A stretch of 64,000 bases of DNA from Streptomyces sp. NBC_00236 (GTDB lineage: Bacteria; Actinomycetota; Actinomycetes; Streptomycetales; Streptomycetaceae), in the NCBI RefSeq assembly GCF_036195045.1, contig NZ_CP108100.1, positions 7,564,001-7,628,000 of the forward strand, in the 5' to 3' direction. Position 1 is the stretch's first letter; each line of letters begins with the position of its first letter. Shown in pieces: positions 1-8,300 of the stretch. The notes below the pieces were generated by a model. It was not told the origin of the DNA. It was given only the letters and a program-made list of their open reading frames with translations, and searched no databases. The position numbers and the translations under genes were made by a program.

Positions 1-328
1 CACCGACGACATCGGCGAGGAACAGCGCGCGCAGCGCCGGGAAACGGCCCGCGTGCGAGGCGACCAGCTCTGCCACAGGGGCGAAGGAGCTGTACTCCTC
101 CGGCCACCAGGGACCGATCAGCAGGGCACGTACCTCGGCAGGGTCGACCGTGTCGAGGAAGTGCTGCCAGAGTCCCGGGAACGCAGGCCCCTCCCAGGCA
201 CAGTCCAGCCGCCAGGCCACGGACCCCGTCCCGGGCAGCGCCGCCGGGGCCGAACCGTCCTCGGCCGGCACCGGCAGGGTGAAGACGGGAAGACCGTGGA
301 ACGTCTCGGGGTGCTCGATATCCGTCAT
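1..328 (-). CDS. STM4015-type protein, C-terminus outside window
   Basis: Partial gene: the ATG is at 328 and the reading frame runs off the left edge, so only about 109 N-terminal residues are visible. The visible part includes FHGLPVF and then AEVRALLIGPWW, which closely parallels VRALIIGQWG in the next gene upstream. The two are therefore paralogues of the leucine-rich STM4015 family, whose biochemical role is not established. The upstream gene stops at 336, only 7 nt before this start, and a GAGTGAGGG Shine-Dalgarno overlaps that stop, so the pair is probably co-transcribed and translationally coupled. Family assignment is from memory. Confidence 0.7.
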   Translation of the reverse strand, partial: MTDIEHPETFHGLPVFTLPVPAEDGSAPAALPGTGSVAWRLDCAWEGPAFPGLWQHFLDTVDPAEVRALLIGPWWPEEYSSFAPVAELVASHAGRFPALRALFLADVVG

Positions 329-335
329 TGCGCCC

Positions 336-1289
336 TCACTCCGACACCGTGACGTACCGGCCCGCAGCCCCGCGGTCGCCCCACGGCTCGCAGCGCTCCG
401 ACAGGTCCACCCGCACGCCGTGCGGCTCCAGGGTCTCCGTGACCCGGCGCTCCATCGGCTCGGTGAGGAAGTGGTGGTGCAGATCGAGGACGTCGAGATG
501 TGTCAGCGGCTGCCCCTCCAGCAGCGCCGCCGCCCCCTCGTCACCGAGGGTGCCGCAGGACAGGTCGAGGGTGCGCAGTCGTGCCACGAGCGGGGCCGAG
601 GCGACGGCGGCCGCGATCTCGTTCTCCACCTCGCTGTTGCGCAGGCCGAGATGGTGCAGGGCCGGGAATCGCGTCCCCGACAGCAGTGGGGCGAGATCCG
701 CGACATCGGTGTCGCCCCCGTAGGCGGAGACCCCCAGCCAGAGGTCGAGCCGCTCCAGGGCGGGCAGTTCACTGTCCAGCACCCCGCGCACGACCTGCAC
801 CGGCAGCCCGCCGGTCTCGATGGTGAGAGAACGAAGCCGCTCGTGCTTCGTGGCGGGGAAGACGAGCTCGGAACCGCCGCGTACCCCGAGCTCCACCAGC
901 GCGGGAAAGGCGGTGAGCAGTGCGGTGACATCGCTCTGCTCGATCCAGGAGATCTCCGCCTCCTCCATCGTCAGATCGCCGACGAACACGGCTTCCAGCG
1001 ACGTCAGCCGCTCGGCGGCGGCGATCACGAGACCGATCGGGTACGACGACTTCTCCTCGTACGACTCGCCCCACTGCCCGATGATCAGCGCGCGGACACC
1101 GGCCGGGTCCACCTCCTCCAGGAACGCGGCGAACTCCTGCTCCCAGGTACGGTCCTCGTCCTCGTACGGCTCGACGAAGACGCGCCAGGCCGCCGCGTCG
1201 GCGGCCGGCCGGGAGCTGTCGTTCGACCCGGACTGGAAATCGACGGCCGGAAGGCCGAGCAACTCGTGCAGGTGGTCCACATCGGACAT
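336..1289 (-). CDS. STM4015-type leucine-rich-repeat protein
   Basis: 317 residues from ATG 1289 (MSDVDHLHELLGLP). The frame stays open further upstream, but the family-like N-terminus begins here. The first 120 residues hold the family core (VRALIIGQWGES). The rest reads as degenerate leucine-rich repeats such as LVELGVRGGSEL, LERLDLWLGVS, LHHLGLRNSEV and LRTLDLSCGTL. No signal peptide or membrane segment is visible, so it should be cytoplasmic and may bind a partner through the repeats. It lies directly upstream of a paralogue and is divergent from the 108-aa gene at 1464. No catalytic motif is apparent. Confidence 0.75.
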   Translation of the reverse strand: MSDVDHLHELLGLPAVDFQSGSNDSSRPAADAAAWRVFVEPYEDEDRTWEQEFAAFLEEVDPAGVRALIIGQWGESYEEKSSYPIGLVIAAAERLTSLEAVFVGDLTMEEAEISWIEQSDVTALLTAFPALVELGVRGGSELVFPATKHERLRSLTIETGGLPVQVVRGVLDSELPALERLDLWLGVSAYGGDTDVADLAPLLSGTRFPALHHLGLRNSEVENEIAAAVASAPLVARLRTLDLSCGTLGDEGAAALLEGQPLTHLDVLDLHHHFLTEPMERRVTETLEPHGVRVDLSERCEPWGDRGAAGRYVTVSE

Positions 1290-1463
1290 GGCCCTGAGCT
1301 CCTGATGACGGCGACGGTTGATGTCCGCAAGGTCTATCAAGGCCCACTGACAACGGGACGACCGGCCCCGCCCGCCGACGCTCACCGGCCGATTGTCAGA
1401 CCCCCGCCGTAGCGTTTTCCACGTGGCCGGCACAGCGGGTGCCGCCGCGGAGGGGAGACGTCT

Positions 1464-1790
1464 GTGTACCGGCAGGGCGACGTACTGATCATGGCGCTGG
1501 AGGAGTCCGCGGTGCCCGCGAACCTCCTGGAGGCACCGGGCGAACTGCGCGACGGGCGCGGCCGGCTGGTGCTCGCGCTCGGCGAGGTCACCGGACACGC
1601 GCACGCGGTGCCGGGGCCGGGCCGGCTGATCAGGGAGGGCGGGGTGTTCGGCCCGATGCTGCTCCACCTCCCCGACGGCGGGCGCGTGGTGCATGAGGAA
1701 CACGCGGTGATCTCGCTGCCGAAGGGCTGGTTCCGGGTGGTGCGCCAGCGCGAGTACACACCGGGGGCGTTCCGCGTCGTCGCGGACTGA
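1464..1790 (+). CDS. Small conserved hypothetical protein
   Basis: 108 residues from GTG 1464, chosen because a GAGGGGAG Shine-Dalgarno lies just upstream and the protein then starts MYRQGDVLIM. The sequence is compact and beta-rich, with GEVTGHAHAV in the middle and HAVISLPKGWFRVVRQREY near the end. No catalytic motif, signal peptide or membrane segment is visible. It is divergent from the STM4015-type pair and is followed 70 nt later by the DUF6745-like gene, so a shared function is plausible. Function unknown. Confidence 0.65.
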   Translation: MYRQGDVLIMALEESAVPANLLEAPGELRDGRGRLVLALGEVTGHAHAVPGPGRLIREGGVFGPMLLHLPDGGRVVHEEHAVISLPKGWFRVVRQREYTPGAFRVVAD

Positions 1791-1860
1791 GAAACCGGAT
1801 ACATCCGGACGTACCGAATATCAGGAACACAGGAACACAGGAACAGGGGACGGGGAACCG

Positions 1861-2862
1861 ATGCAGTACGTGGACTCATGGCGGGCCGTGGCGGCGGCGA
1901 CCGGTGCGGCGGACCGGGCGGCGGCCGAGGAGGGGGTGCGGCTCGCCTACCGCAGCGCGGGCCTGGCCGAGCCGGTGGAGTTCGTGTGGGCGGATTCGCC
2001 GCGGGCCGCCGTCGAGGCGGTGGAGAAACTGACCGACGCGGGGCGATCGGTCCGTGACGACGTACGGACCCGGCCCTGGGCCGAGGAACGACGCCGGATG
2101 TACGACGAGTTGGGCCCGTCCGGCTGGTCCGCGCTGTGGTCCGCCACCGGCGCCCAGCTCTGGGAGACCACGTCGGCGCTCGCCGACCGCATACGGGCGG
2201 GGATCGTGGCGGAGCTTGCGGTGAAGCCCGAGGACGAGTCGGATGTCCGGCTGGTTCTGCTCGACGCGGTCCTGGGCCAGCACGACGCGGCCTGGCTCGC
2301 CGCCTTCGACGGGCGGGGCGACCGGCTCGAAGGGCTCGCGGCAGTGGCGAGGAACGCGGGCTGGTGGTGGCCCTACGAGCGCACGGTGGTCATCAGCGAC
2401 CGCCCCGAGGTGCTCCACCGCGACGAGGCGGGCCGACTGGACAGCGGGGACGGCCCCGCGCTCGCCTATCGCGACGGCTTCGCCCTGTACGCCTGGCGCG
2501 GTATGCCCGTACCCGCCGACTTCCTCGCGGAACTGGGCGCACTGACCCCCGAGCGCATCCGTGCCGAGGAGAACGCGGAACTCCGCCGCGTGATGCTGGA
2601 GTTCTACGGATACGACCGCTACCTCACCGAGTCCGGCGCCGAACCGGTCCACCGGGACGAGACGGGCATCCTCTGGCGGATATCTCTCGACGGCGACGAG
2701 GACGTGGCCATGGTCGAAGTGGTCAACTCCACTCCGGAGCCGGACGGGACGCATCGCACGTACTGGCTGCGCGTGCCGCCGAGGACGAGGACCGCCAAGG
2801 ACGGCGTCGCGTGGACGTTCGGGCTCGAGGGCGAATCCTACGCACCTCTGCGCCAGACCTGA
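1861..2862 (+). CDS. DUF6745-like hypothetical protein
   Basis: 333 residues from ATG 1861, preceded by GGGGACGGGG. The second half carries WWWPYERTVVISDRP, then LHRDEAGRLDSGDGPALAYRDGF and an Arg/Trp-rich segment. I recall these as features of proteins annotated DUF6745, which in actinobacteria and cyanobacteria often sit beside short MYRQGD-type proteins like the one upstream; this is unverified. No signal or membrane segment is seen. It converges on the TetR gene at 2914-3525. Confidence 0.6.
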   Translation: MQYVDSWRAVAAATGAADRAAAEEGVRLAYRSAGLAEPVEFVWADSPRAAVEAVEKLTDAGRSVRDDVRTRPWAEERRRMYDELGPSGWSALWSATGAQLWETTSALADRIRAGIVAELAVKPEDESDVRLVLLDAVLGQHDAAWLAAFDGRGDRLEGLAAVARNAGWWWPYERTVVISDRPEVLHRDEAGRLDSGDGPALAYRDGFALYAWRGMPVPADFLAELGALTPERIRAEENAELRRVMLEFYGYDRYLTESGAEPVHRDETGILWRISLDGDEDVAMVEVVNSTPEPDGTHRTYWLRVPPRTRTAKDGVAWTFGLEGESYAPLRQT

Positions 2863-2913
2863 CCGGCATCCCGCGGCCGGGCGGGCAGGCGGGACCGGCG
2901 GTGGACCGAGGCG

Positions 2914-3525
2914 TCAAGCCGTCAGGGTCGCGTGGTCGATGCCCAGCTCACGGGCGAGCGCCTCCTCGGTCCACTCCAGCATCGTGGCCCGGGACAGCGG
3001 ACCCGCGTACGACGTCATCTGCACCGCCAGCCCGTCCAGCAGCGCGGTCAGCCGCCAGGCCACGGACATCGGGTCTTCGCACTCGAACTCGCCTGCGGCC
3101 GCACCCTCTTCGATGACCTCGGCCAGCTCGGCCTTCCACTGCTGATCGAGGTCGCCCGCGACATTGCGCAGCACGGGGTCGCGGAGGGAGGCGGCCCAGC
3201 CCTCGATCCACAGCCGCCAGCCCTTGGCCTGGCCCGTCGGCGCGTACCAGCGCACGGCGGCGCGCAGTCTGCGGACCGCGGTGGTACGCCGGCTCAGGAG
3301 CTTGCGCAGATGGGCGAGATCGGCTTCGGCGGCGTGTGCGAACGCGGCGGCGACGAGCTTCTCCTTGGTGGAGAAGTGGTAGAGCACAAGGGCATTGCTC
3401 ACGCCGAGCACGGACGCCACATCGGCGATCCGAACCGCCGCGACACCCCGTACCTCGATCTGTTCGACGGCAGCGCGCAGCAACTCCTCACGCCGCTCCG
3501 CCACACCCAACCGCACTCGTGCCAC
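2914..3525 (-). CDS. TetR/AcrR-family transcriptional regulator
   Basis: 203 residues from GTG 3525 (MARVRLGVAERR) with AGGGTGA upstream. The N-terminal helix-turn-helix is clear: RREELLRAAVEQIE, then VRIADVASVLGVSNALVLYHF and the usual lysine-containing turn KEKLV. The C-terminal ligand domain includes AKGWRLWIEGWAASLRD, like BetI/TetR_C_6 regulators. It follows the dehydrogenase at 3585-4793 on the same strand with a 59-nt gap, so the two are probably one operon. A 20-bp palindrome upstream of that dehydrogenase (4892-4911) is a good candidate for its operator. Confidence 0.85.
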   Translation of the reverse strand: MARVRLGVAERREELLRAAVEQIEVRGVAAVRIADVASVLGVSNALVLYHFSTKEKLVAAAFAHAAEADLAHLRKLLSRRTTAVRRLRAAVRWYAPTGQAKGWRLWIEGWAASLRDPVLRNVAGDLDQQWKAELAEVIEEGAAAGEFECEDPMSVAWRLTALLDGLAVQMTSYAGPLSRATMLEWTEEALARELGIDHATLTA

Positions 3526-3584
3526 GGCGTCACCCTAACCAATGCCCCCGAGCCCGCCCCGCACGCCCTGGCCCGGGCCTGCGG

Positions 3585-4793
3585 TCAGCGGTACCAGCCG
3601 AAGCGGTCGGCCATCACCGGCAGCCGGTCAGCGACGACGGCATGGGCCGCCGCGCGCGGAGTGCAGCCGTCCGTCGCGGCGCGGGACAGCACGAGTTCGA
3701 TGAGGGCGCGCATGGACCGGCGGATGTGAGCGAAGGCCTCGTCCGCGTCGGCGCCGATGTCGCCGAACAGGGTCCACCACCACCAGGCGTTGGTACCGGA
3801 GTTGACGACCACATCGGGCAGCACGGTGATTCCGCGTGCGGTGAGCAGTGCCTCCGCCTCCGGCAGGACCGGCATGTTGGCCGCTTCGACGACCCAGCGG
3901 GCCGTGATCCGGGCCTGGTTCGTCAGGTCGACGGCGTAGGAGACGGCGGCGGGTACGAGGACGTCCGCGTCCTGGTCCAGCCAGGCGTCGGCGGGCAGTT
4001 CCAGGTCCGTGCCGCGCAGCACACCGCGGTCCACGGTGCCGTAGGCGTCGCGGGCGCCGAGGAGCGCCTCGACATCGAGACCGGCCGGGTTCGCGATCGT
4101 CCCCTTGACGTCGGCGACGGCCACCACCCGCAGGCCGGCCCGGGACAGGAACCGGGCGGTCGCCCCGCCCATGGTGCCGAGCCCCTGGAGCGAGACCCGT
4201 GCGTCCCCGTACGCGACTCCGGCCCCGTCCAGCGCGGCGAGCGCGGACTCGGCGACCCCGCAGCCCCCGGCCAGCTCGTCCAGGCCGATGCCGTCCACCT
4301 CCACGGCGAAGGCGTCGGCCAGCCGCCGGCGCGCCGCGGCTTCGTCGTCGAGCAGCGGATAGACCGCCTGGACGGTGGAGACGAGCCCGGCCTCCGCGGT
4401 GGCCCGGTCGATCAGGTCCTGGGTGAGCCCGAGGTCCTCGCCGGTCGTCCAGGCGCTCTCCACGTACGGACGCACCGCCCGCAGGAAGCGCACCAGGATG
4501 CCGTACGCCGCCGGATCACGGGGGTCGCAGTCGATGCCGCCCTTGGCGCCGCCCAGCGGTATGTAGCGCACCCCGGACCGGTCCGCATCGAAGTGGAGAG
4601 CTTCCTTCATCGTCATACCGCGGGCGAGCCCTGCCACCTCCTCCAGCGTGCAGCCCTCCCGCATGCGCAGACCGCCGCTGGACACGCCACGCACCAGCCG
4701 GTCGACGACGAGGTGTCCCTGGCGGCCCGTGACGTGGTCCGTCCAGGTCAGTGAGATCAACGGGGCGGGCGGGGACACCGGTGGTGTCGTCAT
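3585..4793 (-). CDS. Glu/Leu/Phe/Val-type amino acid dehydrogenase
   Basis: 402 residues from ATG 4793, chosen for the GAGGAG Shine-Dalgarno just upstream; the open frame continues further but looks non-coding. The catalytic domain carries RYIPLGGAKGGID, the glycine-rich loop with the catalytic lysine. The Rossmann domain has SLQGLGTMGGATARFL (GxGxxG) followed by an acidic strand end (VADVKG). The family-typical VVEAANMPVLPEA is present. The family normally performs NAD(P)-dependent oxidative deamination of amino acids in the cytoplasm. The later segment VVVNSGTNAWWWWTLFGDIG differs from the usual ANxGGV motif, so substrate specificity may be unusual. Confidence 0.85.
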   Translation of the reverse strand: MTTPPVSPPAPLISLTWTDHVTGRQGHLVVDRLVRGVSSGGLRMREGCTLEEVAGLARGMTMKEALHFDADRSGVRYIPLGGAKGGIDCDPRDPAAYGILVRFLRAVRPYVESAWTTGEDLGLTQDLIDRATAEAGLVSTVQAVYPLLDDEAAARRRLADAFAVEVDGIGLDELAGGCGVAESALAALDGAGVAYGDARVSLQGLGTMGGATARFLSRAGLRVVAVADVKGTIANPAGLDVEALLGARDAYGTVDRGVLRGTDLELPADAWLDQDADVLVPAAVSYAVDLTNQARITARWVVEAANMPVLPEAEALLTARGITVLPDVVVNSGTNAWWWWTLFGDIGADADEAFAHIRRSMRALIELVLSRAATDGCTPRAAAHAVVADRLPVMADRFGWYR

Positions 4794-4891
4794 CGGGGGC
4801 TCTCCTCGGTCACGGCGGTCGGGACGGGACCGGGCGGGGCCCGGGATTCCGGGCGGCCGACCCGCCGCCCCGAGGCCGGCCGACGATCTTT

Positions 4892-4911
4892 TACTGAATC
4901 GCCAGTCAGTA
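4892..4911. promoter_or_regulatory. Palindromic TetR-type operator candidate
   Basis: Inverted repeat with 6-bp perfect outer arms, TACTGA and TCAGTA, separated by 8 bp and showing further inner symmetry. It sits about 100 nt upstream of the dehydrogenase start, between that gene and the divergent oxidoreductase at 5111. Size and symmetry fit a TetR-family dimer site; the regulator at 2914-3525 is the obvious candidate. Confidence 0.5.
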
Positions 4912-5110
4912 TTGGGAGCCGGGAGTGCACTGTCAATGCGGCCTGTGCCCCACGGCAGCCCAGTGGCCGGAGTCCGCCGGTGCGGCAGGCGCCGACCGCC
5001 CCCCCGGCACCGGAGCAGGCAGCGCCCGGAGGTGGCTGGATCCGGCCGTAGGCGGAACGTGCCGCCACCGGATGCGGAATCCTGCGGGCGAGCCGGACGT
5101 TGGATTCGGC

Positions 5111-5551
5111 ATGACGGGATTCGATGCACGGCAGCAGGCACTGCTACGGCTGGTCGGCGAGGAGGACGGCGGTGTGCTGGTGACCCTCAGGCGGGACGGC
5201 AGGCCCCAGCTCTCCAACGTCAATCACTTCTACTACCCCGACGAGCGGATCGTCCGCGTCTCCGTCACCGAGGGCCGGGCGAAGACCCGGAACCTGGCGC
5301 GGGACCCGCGGGCGAGCTACCACGTGACCAGCCAGGACCGCTGGGCCTGGACCGTCGTGGACGGCACGGCCGAGCTGAGCCCGGTGGCCGCCGATCCCGA
5401 CGACGCCACCGTGGCGGAACTGATCACGCTCTACCGCGACGTCCAGGGCGAGCACCCCGACTGGGACGACTACCGCAAAGCCATGGTCAGGGACCGGCGG
5501 ATCGTCCTACGGCTCCACGTCGAGCACGTGTACGGGCAGCAGCGTGGCTGA
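5111..5551 (+). CDS. PPOX-class F420-dependent oxidoreductase
   Basis: 146 residues from ATG 5111, the usual size for the split-barrel pyridoxamine-oxidase-like F420 family; an in-frame ATG at 5072 would add 13 residues. The pattern GGVLVTLRRDGRPQLSNVNHF, then VRVSVTEGRAKTRNLARDPR and WAWTVVDGTAELS, is typical. These small cytoplasmic enzymes bind the deazaflavin F420 and reduce various substrates. The physiological substrate cannot be inferred. It is divergent from the amino acid dehydrogenase. Confidence 0.8.
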   Translation: MTGFDARQQALLRLVGEEDGGVLVTLRRDGRPQLSNVNHFYYPDERIVRVSVTEGRAKTRNLARDPRASYHVTSQDRWAWTVVDGTAELSPVAADPDDATVAELITLYRDVQGEHPDWDDYRKAMVRDRRIVLRLHVEHVYGQQRG

Positions 5552-5650
5552 ACGGGTCCATCCGGAGCGCCATCCCGTTGGGTGCTCCGCCCTCGCACAG
5601 TCGTCCCACCTGTCCATAATGAGACGATACCGACTCCCTCAGGAGACCTT

Positions 5651-6910
5651 GTGACCGGCGCTGACTCCAAGCTTCCGCTCCGCACCAGACTGCGTGCGCT
5701 GCGTCCCGCAGCCTTCGGGGCCGACCCGGCCGGCGCACGCATGGAGCGCATCCGTCGTTCCCCCAACTTCGCCGAAGGGACCTTCCAGAACCCGGTGGGG
5801 GCGAGGATCAGGCCCTCCGGGTCGGCCCTGGAATTCGCGAAGGTCTACTTCCGCAAGGAGGAGCGGGTGCTCAGGGCGCCGACCGGGACCGTCCCCGTGC
5901 ACGCCACGACCCTCGCCGACCTCGCCGAGCCGCCCGCCTCCGGTCTGCGGCTCACCTGGATGGGGCATTCCAGCGTGCTCGCCGAGATCGACGGACGCCG
6001 CGTGCTCTTCGACCCGGTCTGGGGCGAGCGCTGCTCACCCTTCGACTTCGCCGGTCCCAAGCGGGTGCACCCCGCCCCGGTGCCGCTCGGCGCCCTCGGC
6101 CCGGTCGACGTGGTGGTCATCTCGCACGACCACTACGACCACCTCGACCTGCCGACGATCCGCTCGCTCGCGGACACCGCCACGGTCTTCGCGGTGCCGC
6201 TCGGCGTCGGTGCGCACCTGGAGCGCTGGGGCGTGCCCCTGGACCGGATCCACGAGCTCGACTGGAACGAGTCCACGACCGTCGCCGGAATCAGCCTCAC
6301 CGCCACACCCGCCCGGCACTTCTGTGGCCGCGGTCTGCGCAACCAGCAGCACACCCTCTGGGCATCCTGGGCCGTCGCGGGGCCCGAGCACCGGATCTAC
6401 CACAGCGGTGACACCGGCTATTTCCCCGGGTTCAGGGAGATCGGCGCCGAGCACGGCCCCTTCGACGCGACCATGATCCAGATCGGCGCGTACAGCCAGT
6501 ACTGGCCGAAGGACCGGACGGACAGCAGGCCGGAACCCGGCGCCTGGCCGGACATCCACATGAGCCCCGACGAGGGGGTCCGGGCCCACCTCGACCTTCA
6601 GGGCGACGACCCGTCGGCGGGCATCATGCTGCCGATCCACTGGGGTACGTTCAACCTCGCCCTTCACCCCTGGGCCGAACCCGCCGAATGGTCCATGCGC
6701 GCCACGCAGTTCGCCGGAGTGACGATGGCGGCCCCGCGACCGGGCCAGCCCTTCGAACCCGCCGATACGCCGGCGGTCGAGCCGTGGTGGCGCGGTGTGG
6801 CCGCCGAACCGGCACCGGGATGGGGCAACTGGCCCCCGGTGCACGTACCGCTTCCCGGCGGAGCCAAGGCCGCGGCCGCCCCCGACCTCGACCGGGCTCC
6901 CCAGGTGTGA
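5651..6910 (+). CDS. MBL-fold hydrolase, NAPE-PLD-like
   Basis: 419 residues from GTG 5651, selected for AGGAGA a few bases upstream. It carries the metallo-beta-lactamase signature VVISHDHYDHLDL, which supplies metal-binding histidines and aspartate. Upstream of it is LTWMGHSSVLAEIDG with LFDPVWGERCSP, the arrangement of N-acyl-phosphatidylethanolamine phospholipase D-like and UlaG-like hydrolases. Later histidines in YHSGDTGYF and LPIHWGTF complete the site. No signal peptide is visible, so it is probably cytoplasmic. The natural substrate is unknown. Confidence 0.82.
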   Translation: MTGADSKLPLRTRLRALRPAAFGADPAGARMERIRRSPNFAEGTFQNPVGARIRPSGSALEFAKVYFRKEERVLRAPTGTVPVHATTLADLAEPPASGLRLTWMGHSSVLAEIDGRRVLFDPVWGERCSPFDFAGPKRVHPAPVPLGALGPVDVVVISHDHYDHLDLPTIRSLADTATVFAVPLGVGAHLERWGVPLDRIHELDWNESTTVAGISLTATPARHFCGRGLRNQQHTLWASWAVAGPEHRIYHSGDTGYFPGFREIGAEHGPFDATMIQIGAYSQYWPKDRTDSRPEPGAWPDIHMSPDEGVRAHLDLQGDDPSAGIMLPIHWGTFNLALHPWAEPAEWSMRATQFAGVTMAAPRPGQPFEPADTPAVEPWWRGVAAEPAPGWGNWPPVHVPLPGGAKAAAAPDLDRAPQV

Positions 6911-6920
6911 GCCGGGCGCG

Positions 6921-6967
6921 CCGGCCGCCCCGCTGTCCGTGGGGGGACGGACGCCACGGGCGGCCGG
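6921..6967 (+). terminator. Nested hairpin terminator after the MBL gene
   Basis: A 10-bp perfect outer stem (CCGGCCGCCC with GGGCGGCCGG) encloses a 6-bp inner stem (GTCCGT with ACGGAC). It starts 10 nt after the MBL gene. There is no T-run, as is common in streptomycete terminators. Confidence 0.55.
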
Positions 6968-7051
6968 TGCCGTGACGCCCGGACGGGGTGGGCGGCGGTT
7001 CGAACGGCGGTACGCTGCGCCCGGAGGAGCTCACATCCCGGGGGAGCGGCC

Positions 7052-8074
7052 ATGCTGCGGGTGCACTTCACGTCCGAGGACCTGGCGAGAGTCACAGTGG
7101 CCCCCGGCCCGGACTTCCTCTGGGAGATCAGCAACAGCGTCCAGACCCTTCAACGGCGGGACGGCGAAAGGGTGTTCGGCGCCTGGCGCCGCTGGGTGCG
7201 GCCGCGGCTCTCCGGCACTCCCCGGCTGCTCTCCTCCCTGCTGCCCCCACGTGGCTACTCACCCGATTTCCTCACGCCCACGACCGGCGACCGCGCCACG
7301 TTGCAGGCAGCCCTCGACACCTTGATGAGCACCCCGCGGCCACGGTTGCGGACCGACCTGACGCACCTGGCGGCCTCCTTGCAACTGCCCAGCTGGGTCG
7401 GGTCGTTGGCCGGAGGCGACGCCGATGCGCTCCGGCGGCTGGGCGGAGCGCTGGGTACGTACCAGCGTGAGGCGCTCGCCCCGTACTGGCAGCGCGTCCA
7501 CGCACACATCGACGCCGATCGCGCCGTCCGGCTGCACAGCCTGCTCGACGGCGGGACCGAGGGCCTGCTGAACGGACTCGGACCGCAGTTCCGCTGGCGC
7601 CCGCCCGTCCTGGAAGTGGCGTATCCCGTGGATCAGCAACTGCGCCTGCGCGGACGGGGTCTCGTACTCCAGCCGTCGTTCTTCTGCTGGCCGACGCCGA
7701 TCACCCTGGCCGACGGGGATCTGCCGCCCGTTCTCGTCTATCCCATCCATCATGCCGAGGACTGGGCCGGACCCGCCGCGCCCGCCCCCGGGTCCCGTTC
7801 CGCAGACGGCGCCGGGCCCCTGGGGCCGCTCCTCGGGCACACCCGTGCGGGCATCCTGCGCGCCACCCGCACCGGCTGCTCCACCGTCGAGGCCGCCCGG
7901 CTCCTGGCCGTGACGCACCCCGCCGTGAGCCAGCACCTGAACGTACTGCGGGCGGCAGGGCTGGTCGCCACGGTACGCAAGGCCGGACGCTCCTTCCATA
8001 TGGCGACGGCGGAGGGCAGGGCCCTGCTGGCAGCCGAGGACCGGTCCGGCAGCTCGCCGGAGCGCGGAGCGTGA
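7052..8074 (+). CDS. ArsR-like winged-helix regulator (DUF5937-type)
   Basis: 340 residues from ATG 7052 with GGAGGAG and GGGGGAGCGG upstream. The N-terminal two thirds resemble DUF5937 sensor regions (FTSEDLARVTVAPGPDFLWE). The C-terminal 80 residues form a winged helix of the ArsR type: CSTVEAARLLAVTHPAVSQH, then LRAAGLVATVRKAGRSFHM. No metal-binding cysteine pair of classic ArsR proteins is seen. The ligand and targets are unknown. The coding end runs into the 28-bp tandem repeat at 8066-8121. Confidence 0.8.
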   Translation: MLRVHFTSEDLARVTVAPGPDFLWEISNSVQTLQRRDGERVFGAWRRWVRPRLSGTPRLLSSLLPPRGYSPDFLTPTTGDRATLQAALDTLMSTPRPRLRTDLTHLAASLQLPSWVGSLAGGDADALRRLGGALGTYQREALAPYWQRVHAHIDADRAVRLHSLLDGGTEGLLNGLGPQFRWRPPVLEVAYPVDQQLRLRGRGLVLQPSFFCWPTPITLADGDLPPVLVYPIHHAEDWAGPAAPAPGSRSADGAGPLGPLLGHTRAGILRATRTGCSTVEAARLLAVTHPAVSQHLNVLRAAGLVATVRKAGRSFHMATAEGRALLAAEDRSGSSPERGA

Positions 8075-8121
8075 CCTCCGGAGCGTGAACCCCGCAGCGT
8101 GACCTCCGGAGCGTGAACCCC
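8066..8121. repeat. Two 28-bp tandem repeats across a stop codon
   Basis: Units 8066-8093 and 8094-8121 differ at one base. Each unit is itself two 14-bp halves, GGAGCGTGACCTCC and GGAGCGTGAACCCC, so GAGCGTGA-like elements occur four times (the third copy as CAGCGTGA). The first half contains the stop codon of the ArsR-like gene, so unit gain or loss would not alter the protein. Confidence 0.8.
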
Positions 8122-8300
8122 GGAGGTCAACGGCTTCGGAGTATGACGGGCGCTCAAGTGCCGGCGTAAGCCAGGGCTTTCACCGCTTGCCCCGTTCGCG
8201 CGTCTACGGCGACGCTGATTCCCGGCGCCCCGCACGGCTGGGCGCTTCCCGAACGTGTTTCTGCCCGCAAGGCCACCCCCCACCCTTCTCAGGAGCCTTC

